A stretch of 64,000 nt of DNA from Pseudomonas sp. PB106 (GTDB lineage Bacteria > Pseudomonadota > Gammaproteobacteria > Pseudomonadales > Pseudomonadaceae). Position numbers and translations under genes: made by a program. Each line of letters begins with the position of its first letter. Position 1 is the first letter of the stretch. The DNA lies in contig NZ_RWIM01000052.1 of assembly GCF_009764645.1 (NCBI RefSeq), forward strand, positions 51,915 to 115,914, read 5' to 3'. Below are positions 38,959-50,729 of this stretch, piece after piece. Below the pieces are notes generated by a model. It did not search any database. It had not been told where the DNA came from and saw only the letters and a program-made list of their open reading frames with translations.

Positions 38959-39819
38959 TTAAACCGCGGCAGCGCCGCCGACGATTTCCGAGATCTCTTG
39001 GGTGATCGCAGCCTGACGCGCCTTGTTGTAGATCAGCTGCAAATCGCTGATCAAATCACCGGCGTTGTCGGTAGCGTTCTTCATCGCGATCATCCGCGCA
39101 GCTTGTTCAGCCGCGTTGTTCTCGACCACCGCCTGGTAGACCTGCGACTCAACGTAGCGGACCATCAAGCCGTCAAGCAGCTCTTTGGCATCCGGTTCGT
39201 AGAGATAGTCCCAGTGGTGCTTGAGATCCTGATCCGGGGTGGCCACCAGTGGAATCAACTGCTCCACGGTAGGCTGTTGCGTCATGGTGTTGATGAACTT
39301 GTTGGACACCACGGACAGGCGGTCAATACGGCCGTCCAGGTAGGCATCCAGCATCACCTTGACGCTGCCGATCAGATCATTGATCGACGGCTCTTCACCC
39401 AGGTGGCTGATAGCTGCAACGACGTTACCGCCGAAGTTACGGAAAAAGGCCGCACCCTTGCTACCAACGACACACAGATCAATCTCGACGCCGTTTTCGC
39501 GGTTTACCGCCATGTCCTTGACCAGGGCCTTGAACAGGTTGGTATTCAAGCCGCCGCACAGACCACGGTCACTGCTCACCACGACATAACCCACACGCTT
39601 GATAGCGCGCTCGATCATGAACGGGTGGCGGTATTCCGGGTTGGCGTTGGCCAGATGCCCAATAACCTGGCGGATACGCTCCGCATAAGGACGGCTAGCA
39701 GCCATGCGCATTTGTGCCTTGCGCATTTTGCTGACCGCCACTTTTTCCATGGCGCTGGTAATCTTTTGCGTGCTTTTGATGCTCGCAATCTTACTGCGAA
39801 TCTCTTTTGCGCCTGCCAT
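38959..39819 (-). CDS. atpG: F1F0 ATP synthase gamma subunit
   Basis: A 286-residue rotor subunit with the N-terminal [20 protein letters not shown] coiled-coil helix, the [11 protein letters not shown] motif and the C-terminal [15 protein letters not shown] helix. It lies between atpA (50 bases upstream, with a hairpin in the gap) and atpD. Confidence 0.99.
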   Translation of the reverse strand: MAGAKEIRSKIASIKSTQKITSAMEKVAVSKMRKAQMRMAASRPYAERIRQVIGHLANANPEYRHPFMIERAIKRVGYVVVSSDRGLCGGLNTNLFKALVKDMAVNRENGVEIDLCVVGSKGAAFFRNFGGNVVAAISHLGEEPSINDLIGSVKVMLDAYLDGRIDRLSVVSNKFINTMTQQPTVEQLIPLVATPDQDLKHHWDYLYEPDAKELLDGLMVRYVESQVYQAVVENNAAEQAARMIAMKNATDNAGDLISDLQLIYNKARQAAITQEISEIVGGAAAV

Positions 39820-39837
39820 GTAACACCTATCAGGTTA

Positions 39838-39864
39838 GCAAGCGGGAGCCTCGCGGCTCCCGCT
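39838..39864 (-). other. Hairpin between atpA and atpG
   Basis: AGCGGGAGCC-gcga-GGCTCCCGCT forms a perfect 10-base-pair stem in the 50-base gap after the atpA stop. No T run follows, so a processing or stability role is more likely than termination. Confidence 0.55.
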
Positions 39865-39869
39865 GCGGC

Positions 39870-41414
39870 TTACCAGGTTTGGGTGGCCTTGAACTTCTCG
39901 ATACCGGCTTTCATGCCAGCGTCGATTTCGTCATTGAAGTCACCTTTAACGTTGATCTTGGCCATCAAATCGGCGTGATCGCGGTTGAAGAAAGCAATCA
40001 GCGCTTGTTCGAAGCTGCCGATCTTGGCGATTTCAATGTCAGTCAGGAACCCACGCTCAGCGGCATACAGCGACAGCGCCATGTCAGCGATCGACATTGG
40101 TGCGTATTGCTTCTGCTTCATCAGCTCGGTAACGCGCTGACCATGCTCAAGTTGCTTACGGGTCGCTTCGTCCAGGTCAGAAGCGAACTGGGCGAATGCC
40201 GCCAGTTCACGGTACTGAGCCAGAGCGGTACGGATACCACCGGACAGCTTCTTGATGATCTTGGTCTGAGCGGCACCACCCACACGGGATACCGAAACAC
40301 CGGCGTTCACTGCAGGGCGGATGCCCGAGTTGAACATGGCCGATTCCAGGAAGATCTGACCGTCGGTGATGGAAATCACGTTGGTCGGAACGAACGCGGA
40401 AACGTCGCCAGCCTGGGTTTCGATGATCGGCAGTGCGGTCAGGGAACCGGTTTTGCCGGTCACTGCGCCGTTGGTGAACTTCTCTACGTATTCTTCCGAA
40501 ACGCGGGATGCGCGCTCCAGCAGACGGGAGTGGAGATAGAACACGTCGCCTGGGTAAGCTTCACGGCCTGGTGGACGGCGCAGCAGCAGGGAAATCTGGC
40601 GGTAAGCCACTGCTTGCTTGGACAGATCGTCATAAACGATCAGCGCGTCTTCACCGCGGTCGCGGAAGAATTCACCCATGGTGCAACCGGAGTACGGTGC
40701 CAGGAATTGCAGCGCAGGAGATTCCGAAGCACTGGCAGCCACGATGATCGTGTTGGCCAGGGCGCCGTTTTCTTCCAGCTTGCGAACCACGTTAGCGATG
40801 GTCGATTGTTTCTGACCGATGGCTACGTAGACGCAGAAAATGCCGCTGTCTTTCTGGTTGATGATCGCGTCGATCGCCAGAGCGGTTTTACCGATCTGAC
40901 GGTCACCGATGATCAGCTCACGCTGGCCACGGCCGACAGGAATCATGGCATCGACCGCCTTGTAGCCAGTCTGTACAGGCTGGTCTACCGACTTACGCCA
41001 GATCACGCCCGGAGCAACTTTCTCGACCGCGTCGGTCTCGGTGTTGCCCAGTGGACCTTTGCCGTCAACAGGGTTACCCAGTGCGTCGACTACGCGACCC
41101 AGCAGTTCCTTACCAACCGGAACTTCGAGGATGCGGCCGGTGCACTTGGCGCTCATGCCTTCAGCCAGAGACTGGTAAGCGCCCAATACAACGGCACCTA
41201 CGGAGTCTTGCTCCAGGTTGAGGGCCATACCGTAGACGCCGCCCGGAAACTCGATCATCTCGCCGTACATTACGTCGGCCAGACCGTGAATCCGCACGAT
41301 GCCGTCAGATACGCTGACGACAGTGCCTTCGTTACGGGCTTGGGAGGTCACATCGAGCTTGTCGATGCGGCCCTTGATAATTTCACTTATTTCGGAAGGA
41401 TTGAGTTGCTGCAT
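39870..41414 (-). CDS. atpA: F1F0 ATP synthase alpha subunit
   Basis: A 514-residue regulatory subunit of F1 with Walker [10 protein letters not shown] near 169-177, [12 protein letters not shown] (Walker B region) and the VSRVGGAAQ signature. The N-terminal [17 protein letters not shown] helix contacts the delta subunit. It lies between atpH and atpG in the operon. Confidence 0.99.
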   Translation of the reverse strand: MQQLNPSEISEIIKGRIDKLDVTSQARNEGTVVSVSDGIVRIHGLADVMYGEMIEFPGGVYGMALNLEQDSVGAVVLGAYQSLAEGMSAKCTGRILEVPVGKELLGRVVDALGNPVDGKGPLGNTETDAVEKVAPGVIWRKSVDQPVQTGYKAVDAMIPVGRGQRELIIGDRQIGKTALAIDAIINQKDSGIFCVYVAIGQKQSTIANVVRKLEENGALANTIIVAASASESPALQFLAPYSGCTMGEFFRDRGEDALIVYDDLSKQAVAYRQISLLLRRPPGREAYPGDVFYLHSRLLERASRVSEEYVEKFTNGAVTGKTGSLTALPIIETQAGDVSAFVPTNVISITDGQIFLESAMFNSGIRPAVNAGVSVSRVGGAAQTKIIKKLSGGIRTALAQYRELAAFAQFASDLDEATRKQLEHGQRVTELMKQKQYAPMSIADMALSLYAAERGFLTDIEIAKIGSFEQALIAFFNRDHADLMAKINVKGDFNDEIDAGMKAGIEKFKATQTW

Positions 41415-41435
41415 TGCTCTGCTGCCCCTTCAAAC

Positions 41436-41972
41436 TCAAGATTTCAATGCTTCGGCAAGTTTCGCGATTTTTCCGCGAATCGAGCCATCGATAACCAGGT
41501 CGCCGGCGCGGATAACGACACCACCTATAAGGGCAGCATCCTCCGCAACTTGCAGGCGCACTTCCCGGTTGAGTCGTGCACTGAGAACCTTGGCGAGTTT
41601 GTCTTGCTGTTCTTGGTTCAATGCAAAAGCACTGGTCACTTCAACGTCTACCGACTTCTCTTGTTCGGCCTTGTACAGGTCGAAAAGAGCGGCAATCTCC
41701 GGCAGAAGCGGGAGACGGTCGTTTTCGGCAACGACATTGATGAAGTTCTGTGCCTTGGCATCAAACTTGTCGCCGCACACGTCAATAAACGTGGCGGCCT
41801 TTTCTGCGCTCGTCAGTCGCGGGGCCTTGAGCACGCGCTGCATGGTGTCATCTTGTGACACCGCTGCAGCCAGGCCGAGCATGGCTGACCAATTGGCCAG
41901 TTGCTGGTGGGCCTGAGCGTGCTCGAAGGCCGCCTTAGCGTAAGGTCGGGCCAACGTGGTCAGTTCTGCCAT
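41436..41972 (-). CDS. atpH: F1F0 ATP synthase delta subunit
   Basis: A 178-residue peripheral-stalk subunit: [20 protein letters not shown] at the N-terminus and a C-terminal [17 protein letters not shown]...[12 protein letters not shown] region, both standard for OSCP/delta. It joins the b-subunit stalk to F1. It starts 12 bases after atpF. Confidence 0.98.
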   Translation of the reverse strand: MAELTTLARPYAKAAFEHAQAHQQLANWSAMLGLAAAVSQDDTMQRVLKAPRLTSAEKAATFIDVCGDKFDAKAQNFINVVAENDRLPLLPEIAALFDLYKAEQEKSVDVEVTSAFALNQEQQDKLAKVLSARLNREVRLQVAEDAALIGGVVIRAGDLVIDGSIRGKIAKLAEALKS

Positions 41973-41984
41973 GATCGCCCTCGC

Positions 41985-42455
41985 TTAGATTTCAGCAGCC
42001 AGTTGGTTAACCAGCTCTGCGTGCGCGTTTTGATCGATTGTGGCACCCAGGATCTTCTCGGCGCCGCCGACAGCCAGCAAACCCACTTGGGCGCGCAGCT
42101 TGTCTTTGACACTGTTCAGTTCCTGTTCGATCTCGGCTTGAGCCTGAACCTTCACACGGTCAGCGTCGACACGGGCCTTTTCAACGGCCTCTTCGACAAT
42201 CTGGTTACCGCGTTTCTTGGCTTGCTCGATGATTTCAGCTGCCTGAGCTTTCGCTTCGCGCAGTTGCTGACCCGCTTTTTCTTGGGCCAACTCCAGGTCG
42301 CGAGCTGCACGGCTGGCAGCGTCCAGACCATCAGCGATCTTCTTTTGACGTTCGTGCAGAGCAGCGATGACCGGAGGCCATACATACTTCATGCAGAACA
42401 GTACAAAAATCAGGAACGCAACGGACTGGCCAATCAGGGTCGCATTAATGTTCAC
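41985..42455 (-). CDS. atpF: F1F0 ATP synthase b subunit
   Basis: A 156-residue stalk subunit with one N-terminal transmembrane helix ([20 protein letters not shown]) and then a long Ala/Glu/Lys/Gln coiled coil forming the dimeric peripheral stalk. The length matches proteobacterial AtpF. Confidence 0.98.
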   Translation of the reverse strand: MNINATLIGQSVAFLIFVLFCMKYVWPPVIAALHERQKKIADGLDAASRAARDLELAQEKAGQQLREAKAQAAEIIEQAKKRGNQIVEEAVEKARVDADRVKVQAQAEIEQELNSVKDKLRAQVGLLAVGGAEKILGATIDQNAHAELVNQLAAEI

Positions 42456-42513
42456 GCCAACACCTCGCAGTTACGTTGTCCATCACATCAAATTACTCGG
42501 AAAGTCCGAGTAA

Positions 42514-42786
<273 letters not shown>

Positions 42787-42845
42787 TTACGTCGTATGGT
42801 TTAGGTTTTTTAGATTAAAGCGGTAAAACAAATCGTTTCAGGTGC

Positions 42846-42872
42846 CCTGTGAAGAGCCCCTTCCCGTTTGAC
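42846..42872 (-). other. Hairpin between atpB and atpE
   Basis: CCTTCCCGgtcaaaCGGGAAGG on the minus strand, in the 133-base gap upstream of atpE. It has no T run. A role in raising atpE translation or mRNA stability is plausible, as in other atp operons. Confidence 0.5.
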
Positions 42873-42904
42873 CGGGAAGGACATCAGACTAGTCGAGACT
42901 GGTC

Positions 42905-44201
<1,297 letters not shown>

Positions 44202-44241
44202 TATTGCTCTCCAATGGTCGGCTGCCAGAATTCAATAACTT

Positions 44242-44256
44242 GGCATAATTTGTGCC
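44242..44256. promoter_or_regulatory. GGCA-N7-TGCC dyad in the atp promoter region
   Basis: An inverted repeat in the 145-base space upstream of atpI, overlapping where the operon promoter (TTGTCG, 17 bases, TTATTG on the minus strand) could be. No regulator recognised. Confidence 0.3.
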
Positions 44257-44275
44257 GACAAAATGCGCGCAGAGT

Positions 44276-44297
44276 ATAGGGGCGGTTCTGCCCCTAT
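44276..44297 (-). terminator. Hairpin after parB (possible terminator)
   Basis: ATAGGGGC-agaacc-GCCCCTAT perfect 8-base-pair stem between parB and atpI. It lacks a clear T run, so termination is tentative. Confidence 0.45.
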
Positions 44298-44346
44298 TCA
44301 ACTGTCAGGTAGTGATTTCCGACTGCGCGCTACATGAGGAAATGTT

Positions 44347-45219
44347 TCAGCGGATGTGTGCGAGCACACCTTGAAGCTCATCGAGGGAGTTGTAACCGAT
44401 CACCAACTGACCCTTTCCCTTCTTGCCGTGGCGAATCTGCACCGCAGAGCCTAGGCGCTCGGCCAGACGCTGTTCAAGGCGGGCGATATCCGGGTCGGGT
44501 TTGGTGGCTTCCACAGGCTCCGGTTTGCCACTCAACCACTGGCGAACCAGTGCCTCAGTTTGGCGCACGGTGAGGCCGCGTGCGACAACATGTCGCGCCC
44601 CTTCCACCTGCTGATTGTCCGGCAGCCCGAGCAAAGCACGGGCATGACCCATTTCCAGGTCGCCGTGGGACAGCATGGTCTTTATGACTTCCGGCAGCGC
44701 AATCAGACGCAACAGGTTGGCCACTGTGACGCGGGACTTGCCCACAGCCTCGGCGACCTGTTGCTGCGTCAACTGGAATTCCTGCTGCAAACGCTGCAGG
44801 GCCACCGCTTCTTCGATCGGGTTGAGGTCTTCGCGCTGGATGTTCTCGATCAGCGCAATGGCGATCGCGGTTTCATCCGGTACATCACGGACCATCGCCG
44901 GGATGGTTTCCTGCCCGGCTTGCTGGCTCGCGCGCCAGCGGCGTTCACCGGCGATGATTTCAAAACGACCACCGCCAATCGGACGCACCACGATTGGCTG
45001 CATCACGCCTTGAGCCTTGATCGACGCCGCCAGTTCTTCCAGCGCCTGCGGATCCATGTCCCGGCGCGGCTGGTATTTACCGCGCTGCAGCAGGTCCAGC
45101 GGCAAGTGTTGCAATTCACGGGTATCAGCTTGCGCGGCTTGTTCTTCCAGCGCGCTGACGGTCGGACCACTCAGGAGTGCATCCAGTCCACGTCCGAGAC
45201 CTCGTTTCTTGACGGCCAT
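44347..45219 (-). CDS. parB: Chromosome partitioning protein ParB
   Basis: A 290-residue ParB/Spo0J protein: basic N-terminus (MAVKKRGLGRGLDALLSG), the CTP-binding ParB/Srx-like domain with GERRWRASQQAG, the helix-turn-helix (QQVAEAVGKSRVTVANLLRL) that binds parS, and a C-terminal dimerisation domain. It spreads from parS and loads SMC. It follows parA by 9 bases. Two parS-like sites occur in the window (61432 and 3871). Confidence 0.98.
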   Translation of the reverse strand: MAVKKRGLGRGLDALLSGPTVSALEEQAAQADTRELQHLPLDLLQRGKYQPRRDMDPQALEELAASIKAQGVMQPIVVRPIGGGRFEIIAGERRWRASQQAGQETIPAMVRDVPDETAIAIALIENIQREDLNPIEEAVALQRLQQEFQLTQQQVAEAVGKSRVTVANLLRLIALPEVIKTMLSHGDLEMGHARALLGLPDNQQVEGARHVVARGLTVRQTEALVRQWLSGKPEPVEATKPDPDIARLEQRLAERLGSAVQIRHGKKGKGQLVIGYNSLDELQGVLAHIR

Positions 45220-45228
45220 GGGGATTCC

Positions 45229-46026
45229 TTAAGTTGCCTGAGCGGCGGCGATGCGTGAATTTTTGCGCTGACGGCGAACCATCTCGCCGGCCAGGGCCAG
45301 ATAAGCCAGGGCGCCGCGCGATTGCTTGTCGTAGGCCAGCGCCGGCATGCCGTAACTCGGCGCTTCGGCCAGGCGGATATTGCGCGGGATCACGGTGTCG
45401 TAGAGCTGCTCGCCGAAGTGTTCCTTGAGCTGCGCCGAAACATCGTTCATCAGGCTCAGGCGCGGGTCGTACATGGTCCGCAACAGACCTTCGACTTTCA
45501 GGTTCGGGTTCAGCAGTTCAGCGATGCGCTTGATGTTATCCACAAGGTCGCTCAAACCTTCGAGCGCAAAGTACTCGCACTGCATGGGGATAATCACCCC
45601 GTCAGCGGCGACCAGTGCGTTCAGCGTGAGCATCGACAGCGACGGCGGGCAGTCGATCAGAATGTAATCGTAGTTTTCGCGGATCGGCGCCAGCGCGCTG
45701 CGCAGACGACTTTCCTTCATCTGCATTTCCAGCAGCACCACTTCGGCCGCGGTCAGATCGCGGTTGGCCGGCAGCAGCTGATAACCGCCGTGCTCGGAAT
45801 AGTGCATGGCCTGGGCCAGATCGCATTCGCCGATCAGCAGGTCGTAGACCGAATTTTCCAGACCGTGTTTATCCACACCGCTACCCATGGTGGCGTTGCC
45901 CTGTGGATCGAGATCGATCAACAGCACCCGGCGCTTGGTCGCGACCAGGGATGCTGCGAGGTTGATGCAGGTGGTGGTCTTGCCCACACCACCCTTTTGG
46001 TTCGCTATCGCGAATACCTTAGCCAT
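45229..46026 (-). CDS. parA: Chromosome partitioning ATPase ParA
   Basis: A 265-residue Soj/ParA ATPase with deviant Walker A KGGVGKTT (11-18) and LIDLDPQGNATMG. The start at 46026 gives MAKVFAIANQ; an upstream ATG in the same frame adds six residues and is not favoured. It lies 18 bases after rsmG and drives segregation of ParB-parS complexes. It contains exact DnaA 9-mers at 45536 and 45869. Confidence 0.98.
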   Translation of the reverse strand: MAKVFAIANQKGGVGKTTTCINLAASLVATKRRVLLIDLDPQGNATMGSGVDKHGLENSVYDLLIGECDLAQAMHYSEHGGYQLLPANRDLTAAEVVLLEMQMKESRLRSALAPIRENYDYILIDCPPSLSMLTLNALVAADGVIIPMQCEYFALEGLSDLVDNIKRIAELLNPNLKVEGLLRTMYDPRLSLMNDVSAQLKEHFGEQLYDTVIPRNIRLAEAPSYGMPALAYDKQSRGALAYLALAGEMVRRQRKNSRIAAAQAT

Positions 46027-46044
46027 TCTTGCTTGTGTTCCCAA

Positions 46045-46689
46045 TCATGCCGTGCGGCGCAGTATCAGCAGATGGCGTTGGCCTTGGCAACCGGGTACGG
46101 CCAGGGCGTGTTCGCTATCGAGTTTGAAGTCTGCCGGCAATGCTACCAGCTCATCGGCCGGATGAACGCCCTTCATTGCCAGCCAGCGTGTATCGGCGTC
46201 GCCGAGGTGGCGAGTCCAATTGGTGAAGTTTTCCATGCTGCTGAACGCTCGGGAAATGATCCCGTTGAACGGTTCAGCGGGCTGGAAGGCTTCGACCCGA
46301 CTGTGGATAACTTGCAGGTTATCCAGCTTTAGTTCGAGTTTGACCTGAGTCAGGAAGCGGGTTTTCTTGCCGTTGCTGTCCAGACAGGTGACTTGCGAAT
46401 CCGGGTACAGGATCGCCAACGGGATCCCCGGCATGCCGCCGCCGCTGCCGACGTCGAGCCAGCGACCGTTTTCGATGAACGACATCACGCTCAGACTATC
46501 GAGCAAATGCCGCGAAACCATTTCGTCCGGATCGCGCACGGCAGTCAGGTTGTAGGCCTGGTTCCATTTGATCAACAGGGCCAGATAACCCAGTAGCAGT
46601 TCGTGCTGGGTTTCAGTGAGATTGACACCGAGCTCGCGGGCTCCTGTGGATAACTCTTCGGCGTGTTGCGAAGTGACCTTAGAACTCAA
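46045..46689 (-). CDS. rsmG: 16S rRNA (guanine-527-N7) methyltransferase
   Basis: A 214-residue SAM-dependent methyltransferase (GidB) with [16 protein letters not shown] as the SAM site and [10 protein letters not shown]. Its start overlaps the mnmG stop by 4 bases. The position between mnmG and parA is conserved in pseudomonads. It contains exact DnaA 9-mers at 46302 and 46645. Confidence 0.98.
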   Translation of the reverse strand: MSSKVTSQHAEELSTGARELGVNLTETQHELLLGYLALLIKWNQAYNLTAVRDPDEMVSRHLLDSLSVMSFIENGRWLDVGSGGGMPGIPLAILYPDSQVTCLDSNGKKTRFLTQVKLELKLDNLQVIHSRVEAFQPAEPFNGIISRAFSSMENFTNWTRHLGDADTRWLAMKGVHPADELVALPADFKLDSEHALAVPGCQGQRHLLILRRTA

Positions 46690-48587
46690 GCGCTTTGCTC
46701 CAACTGACGGCCCGCGCCGCGTTTTTTCAAGTGAATCATCAACAGCGAAATCGCTGCCGGGGTCACGCCCGGGATCCGCGAAGCCTGGCCGAGCGTCTCT
46801 GGTCGAGTCGCGCCGAGCTTGCTCTGGATCTCCTTGGAGAGACCGGAAATGTTGGTGTAATCGATATCCACAGGCAATTTCGTGTCTTCACTGGCGCGCA
46901 GACGGGCGATTTCGTCCTGTTGACGGTCGATGTAACCGGCGTATTTGGTCTTGATTTCAACCTGCTCGGCAACCTGTGGGTCTTCGGCGCCGTTACCGGT
47001 CACTTCGACCAGACCAGCGTAGTCGATTTCCGGACGACTCAAGAGGTTGAGCAGGTTGTATTCGTGAGTCAGCGGCGTGCCGAATTTCTCGGCAATCGCA
47101 TCGCCCTGCTGCGTGTTCGGGCGAACCCAAGTGCTTTTCAGGCGCTGTTCTTCAAGTTCGATGCTTTCGCGCTTCTTGCAGAACGCCGCCCAACGCGCGT
47201 CATCGACCAAACCGAGTTCGCGACCTTTTTCGGTCAGACGCAGGTCGGCGTTGTCTTCGCGCAGAATCAGGCGGTACTCGGCGCGTGACGTGAACATGCG
47301 GTACGGCTCTTGAGTGCCGAGGGTGATCAGGTCGTCGACCAACACGCCGATGTACGCTTCATCACGACGCGGGCACCAGGCTTCTTTGCCCTTGGCGCGC
47401 AGTGCGGCGTTGGCCCCAGCGAGCAAACCTTGAGCGCCGGCTTCTTCGTAACCGGTGGTGCCGTTGATCTGCCCGGCGAAGAACAGACCGCCAATGACCT
47501 TGGTTTCGAGGCTGTACTTCAGATCGCGTGGATCGAAGTAGTCGTACTCGATCGCATAACCCGGACGCACGATGTGCGCGTTTTCCATGCCTCGGATCGA
47601 TTGCACGATCTGCAATTGCACGTCGAACGGCAAGCTTGTGGATATCCCGTTCGGGTAAAGCTCATGGGTGGTCAAACCTTCCGGTTCGATAAACACCTGA
47701 TGGCTTTCCTTGTCGGCAAAGCGGTGGATCTTGTCTTCGATCGACGGGCAATAGCGCGGGCCGATGCCTTCGATTTCACCGGCAGCGGAATACATCGGCG
47801 AACGATCGAGGTTCGCGGCAATGATTTCGTGGGTGCGGGCGTTCGTGTGAGTAATCCAGCAACTGACCTGGCGCGGATGTTGTTCTTTGTTGCCCATGAA
47901 CGACATCACCGGGATCGGCGTATCGCCGGGTTGCTCGGTCATCACCGAGAAATCCACAGACTTGCCATCGATACGCGGCGGCGTGCCGGTTTTCAGCCGA
48001 CCGACACGCAATGGCAGTTCACGCAGACGGTGCGCCAGTGCAATCGATGGTGGGTCGCCGGCACGACCGCCGGAAAAATTCTGCAAACCGATGTGGATAA
48101 GTCCACCGAGGAACGTACCGGTGGTCAACACCACGGAATCGGCGAAGAAACGCAGACCCATTTGCGTAACCACGCCCCGGACTTGTTCCTGCTCGACGAT
48201 CAGGTCGTCAGCGGCTTGTTGAAATATCCACAGGTTCGGCTGGTTTTCGAGAATTTCGCGGACAGCGGCTTTGTACAGAATCCGGTCAGCTTGTGCACGG
48301 GTCGCCCGTACGGCTGGGCCTTTACGGCTGTTCAACACGCGAAACTGGATGCCGCCCAAATCGGTAGCGATGGCCATCGCGCCGCCGAGGGCATCGATTT
48401 CTTTGACCAAGTGGCTTTTGCCAATGCCACCGATCGCCGGGTTGCAACTCATGGCACCGAGGGTTTCCACGTTATGCGTCAGCAACAGGGTTTTTGCCCC
48501 CATACGTGCTGAGGCCAGTGCTGCCTCGGTACCGGCATGACCGCCGCCGATGACGATCACTTCAAAACGGGAAGGGAAATCCACCAC
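46686..48587 (-). CDS. mnmG: tRNA uridine-34 carboxymethylaminomethyl modification protein MnmG
   Basis: A 633-residue FAD protein (GidA): [20 protein letters not shown] at the N-terminus, [20 protein letters not shown], and the C-terminal domain that binds MnmE and tRNA. With MnmE it makes the cmnm5U34 wobble modification. The start is a GTG (two in tandem; the first is used). It contains an exact DnaA 9-mer at 48092. It lies directly beside the origin-like region 48600-49010. Confidence 0.98.
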   Translation of the reverse strand: MVDFPSRFEVIVIGGGHAGTEAALASARMGAKTLLLTHNVETLGAMSCNPAIGGIGKSHLVKEIDALGGAMAIATDLGGIQFRVLNSRKGPAVRATRAQADRILYKAAVREILENQPNLWIFQQAADDLIVEQEQVRGVVTQMGLRFFADSVVLTTGTFLGGLIHIGLQNFSGGRAGDPPSIALAHRLRELPLRVGRLKTGTPPRIDGKSVDFSVMTEQPGDTPIPVMSFMGNKEQHPRQVSCWITHTNARTHEIIAANLDRSPMYSAAGEIEGIGPRYCPSIEDKIHRFADKESHQVFIEPEGLTTHELYPNGISTSLPFDVQLQIVQSIRGMENAHIVRPGYAIEYDYFDPRDLKYSLETKVIGGLFFAGQINGTTGYEEAGAQGLLAGANAALRAKGKEAWCPRRDEAYIGVLVDDLITLGTQEPYRMFTSRAEYRLILREDNADLRLTEKGRELGLVDDARWAAFCKKRESIELEEQRLKSTWVRPNTQQGDAIAEKFGTPLTHEYNLLNLLSRPEIDYAGLVEVTGNGAEDPQVAEQVEIKTKYAGYIDRQQDEIARLRASEDTKLPVDIDYTNISGLSKEIQSKLGATRPETLGQASRIPGVTPAAISLLMIHLKKRGAGRQLEQSA

Positions 48588-49156
48588 GCACCTCGTGCCT
48601 GCTTAAGTAGGTAATTCAGGAATAGTTTGAGATCAGGTTTCTGGACCTGGTCGACAAGTATAGGGACTTCGCCCTTCCTAAAGAACCCTTTGCACAAAAT
48701 TTAACCAGCTGTGGAGAACTCGAGGTTAAAAGAATAAAAAAGAGAGAAATTTATAAAACCTTTGTTTTTATGTTTATTCTTACTGAGCATTGTTTCTGTG
48801 GATAGATCGATACAGGCCTTTATATTCAATATGTACAGAGATTCAAAACCCTGTGTTCATGTGGCAATGAGCGCCTTGGATAACCAGTTTAAGCCTGTGG
48901 ATTAAAGGGGGTGTTATCCACAGAGGGGTTTATATCCAGTTTTGACGCCCTGTTATCAACTGCCCTCAGTGGCAGTTATTCACAGGGCTTAATCCACAGA
49001 AAACTGATCAAATTGCATTTCGGGGCGTGGAAAAAAGTACCAGCGAGGGATCGCTGACGACGGGGACGCCGATAGAGGGAAGTGAAAGGGCTATTGTGAG
49101 AGAACGTAACAGAGGCTAATAATAGCCATTATCATTAACTCGCCAGTTTCTCTCTC
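48588..49156. other. Second origin-like region: AT-rich tract plus DnaA-box cluster
   Basis: No gene is visible in these 569 bases. An A/T-rich stretch (about 48715-48785, with runs such as AGAATAAAAAAGAG) is followed by DnaA-type boxes: 48797-48805 (TGTGGATAG), 48896-48904 (TGTGGATTA), 48914-48922 (exact TTATCCACA), 48976-48984 (TTATTCACA) and 48990-48998 (TAATCCACA). This is the layout of a bacterial origin, and P. aeruginosa has a second candidate origin near mnmG (gidA). The right end holds the Fur-like box and sigma-gene promoter. Confidence 0.7.
49115..49133 (+). promoter_or_regulatory. Fur box upstream of the ECF sigma gene
   Basis: Matches the 19-base Fur consensus at 15 of 19 positions and lies 23 bases before the sigma-factor ATG. 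Iron-bound Fur would repress the sigma/regulator genes. Confidence 0.75.
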
Positions 49157-49663
49157 ATGCCGCTACCCGCCCACACTGCTGCGATCGAGCAAATCTACGA
49201 GCAACACCATTCGTGGCTATACGGGTGGCTCAAGGGAAAATTGCATGACGCCTGCGATGCGGCCGATGTGGCGCATGACACGTTTGTGCGAATACTGGCG
49301 GCACGCAACGCCGCGCAGATCCGCGAACCGCGTGATTATCTGGCAACCATTGCACGCGGCCTGGTCATTGATCGTTATCGAAGACAGGCCATCGAAGTTG
49401 CCTATCTGCAGACTTTGGCCGCTCGACCGGAAGCCACCGCCATCAGCGAGGAAGACAAGGCGCTGATCATCGAAACGCTGGTCGCTGTGGATAAAGCCTT
49501 GGCCGGTCTTGGCGCTCGCACTCAGCAGATCTTTATGCTTTCGCAGATTGATGGCCTGACGTATCAACAGATTGCCGTGCAGTTGAAGGTTTCCCTGACC
49601 ACGGTGAAGAAGCACATGATCCGTGCCCTGACGGAATGTGCCCTGATCATGGCGCAACGTTGA
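49157..49663 (+). CDS. FecI-type ECF sigma factor
   Basis: A 168-residue sigma-70 family protein with region 2 (HDTFVRILAARNAAQIREPR; DYLATIARGLVIDRYRR) and region 4 (QIFMLSQIDGLTYQQIAVQL) and no regions 1 or 3, as in iron-starvation sigma factors. A Fur box precedes it, and its stop overlaps the FecR-like gene start (TGATG). It would transcribe the TonB receptor gene downstream when the receptor binds its siderophore. It contains an exact DnaA 9-mer at 49486. Confidence 0.94.
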   Translation: MPLPAHTAAIEQIYEQHHSWLYGWLKGKLHDACDAADVAHDTFVRILAARNAAQIREPRDYLATIARGLVIDRYRRQAIEVAYLQTLAARPEATAISEEDKALIIETLVAVDKALAGLGARTQQIFMLSQIDGLTYQQIAVQLKVSLTTVKKHMIRALTECALIMAQR

Positions 49664-50610
49664 TGGCTATCGCTCCTCACCGTCAGGTGTTCGAAGCTGC
49701 CGCCAGCTGGTATGTGCAGTTTCAGGCCGATCCGCCGACACTCGCCGAACAGAAGGCTTGGCAGTTGTGGATAGACAGCGATCCGGCGCATCTGGCCGCA
49801 TGGAATCAGATGGAACAACTGCAGCGCCACCTCGGCACCTTGCCGCAAGATCTGAAACGGCGCGCACTGAATAACGGTCAGCATCGGCGCCAGGTGTTGA
49901 AGTTGTTGTTGCTCGCGGCGGGAACAGGTTTTGTAGGCTGGAATGTTCAGCAACACACCTCCCTGGGGAACGTCTGGGCCGACTATAAAACCGGCGTCGG
50001 TCAGCGGCGCAGCATTGCCCTGGCTGACGGCAGTCGGATTCAGCTCAACACAGACACCGCGATTGATGTGTCTTTCGATGCGGCGCAGCGGCTGATTCGC
50101 CTGCGCATGGGAGAGATCCTCATTCAAACCGGCAAGCTCGGCGATCAGCGGCCATTTTTTGTTGAAACCCGTGACGGCCGGATTCAAGCGTTGGGTACAC
50201 GTTTCTCCGTTCATCAGTTGGCCGGTTCTACCCGCGTGGGTGTGTTGGAACATCAGGTCAGTGTGCAACCGGGAGATCTATCCACAGGCGCAATCATTCT
50301 GAAAGCAGGTGAAGGTGCTGACTTCGATAGTCGGCATATCGGGCTCATTCATCCCTTCAAATCCTCGGAAGTGGCGTGGATCAACGGCCAGTTGATCGTC
50401 CTTGATGCCCGCTTGGGCGATGTGCTCGAAGAGTTGGGGCGTTATCGTCGGGGCATCCTGCATTGCGATAGCCGCGCCCGGGATCTGCGCGTCTCCGGCA
50501 CTTTCCGCCTCGACGCCACTGACGCAGTGCTGGCCAATCTTCAGGCCTCGTTGCCGATCAGCGTCCGATACTTCAGCCGGTACTGGGTATCGATCAGTCA
50601 TAACGTGTGA
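49663..50610 (+). CDS. FecR-like anti-sigma / sigma regulator
   Basis: A 315-residue inner-membrane signal protein. The cytoplasmic N-terminal domain has AASWYVQFQADPPTLAEQKA and PAHLAAWNQMEQLQ (conserved Trp sigma-binding module). One transmembrane helix follows (about 78-95, LKLLLLAAGTGFVGW), then a periplasmic FecR domain (GSRIQLNTDTAIDVSFD; ALGTRFSVHQ). The ATG at 49663 overlaps the sigma stop; an upstream in-frame ATG lies inside the sigma gene. It relays receptor occupancy to the sigma factor. Confidence 0.93.
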   Translation: MAIAPHRQVFEAAASWYVQFQADPPTLAEQKAWQLWIDSDPAHLAAWNQMEQLQRHLGTLPQDLKRRALNNGQHRRQVLKLLLLAAGTGFVGWNVQQHTSLGNVWADYKTGVGQRRSIALADGSRIQLNTDTAIDVSFDAAQRLIRLRMGEILIQTGKLGDQRPFFVETRDGRIQALGTRFSVHQLAGSTRVGVLEHQVSVQPGDLSTGAIILKAGEGADFDSRHIGLIHPFKSSEVAWINGQLIVLDARLGDVLEELGRYRRGILHCDSRARDLRVSGTFRLDATDAVLANLQASLPISVRYFSRYWVSISHNV

Positions 50611-50729
50611 GCGAAAAACACCTGGGGAAAAATAAATCGAAGACAGGGTTATCTTTTTTTGCCCTGACCCGGCCCTAAAGGTAATCGCGATAAACGCGGC
50701 TCTTTGCCACCTTCAGGGCTTATCCACAC

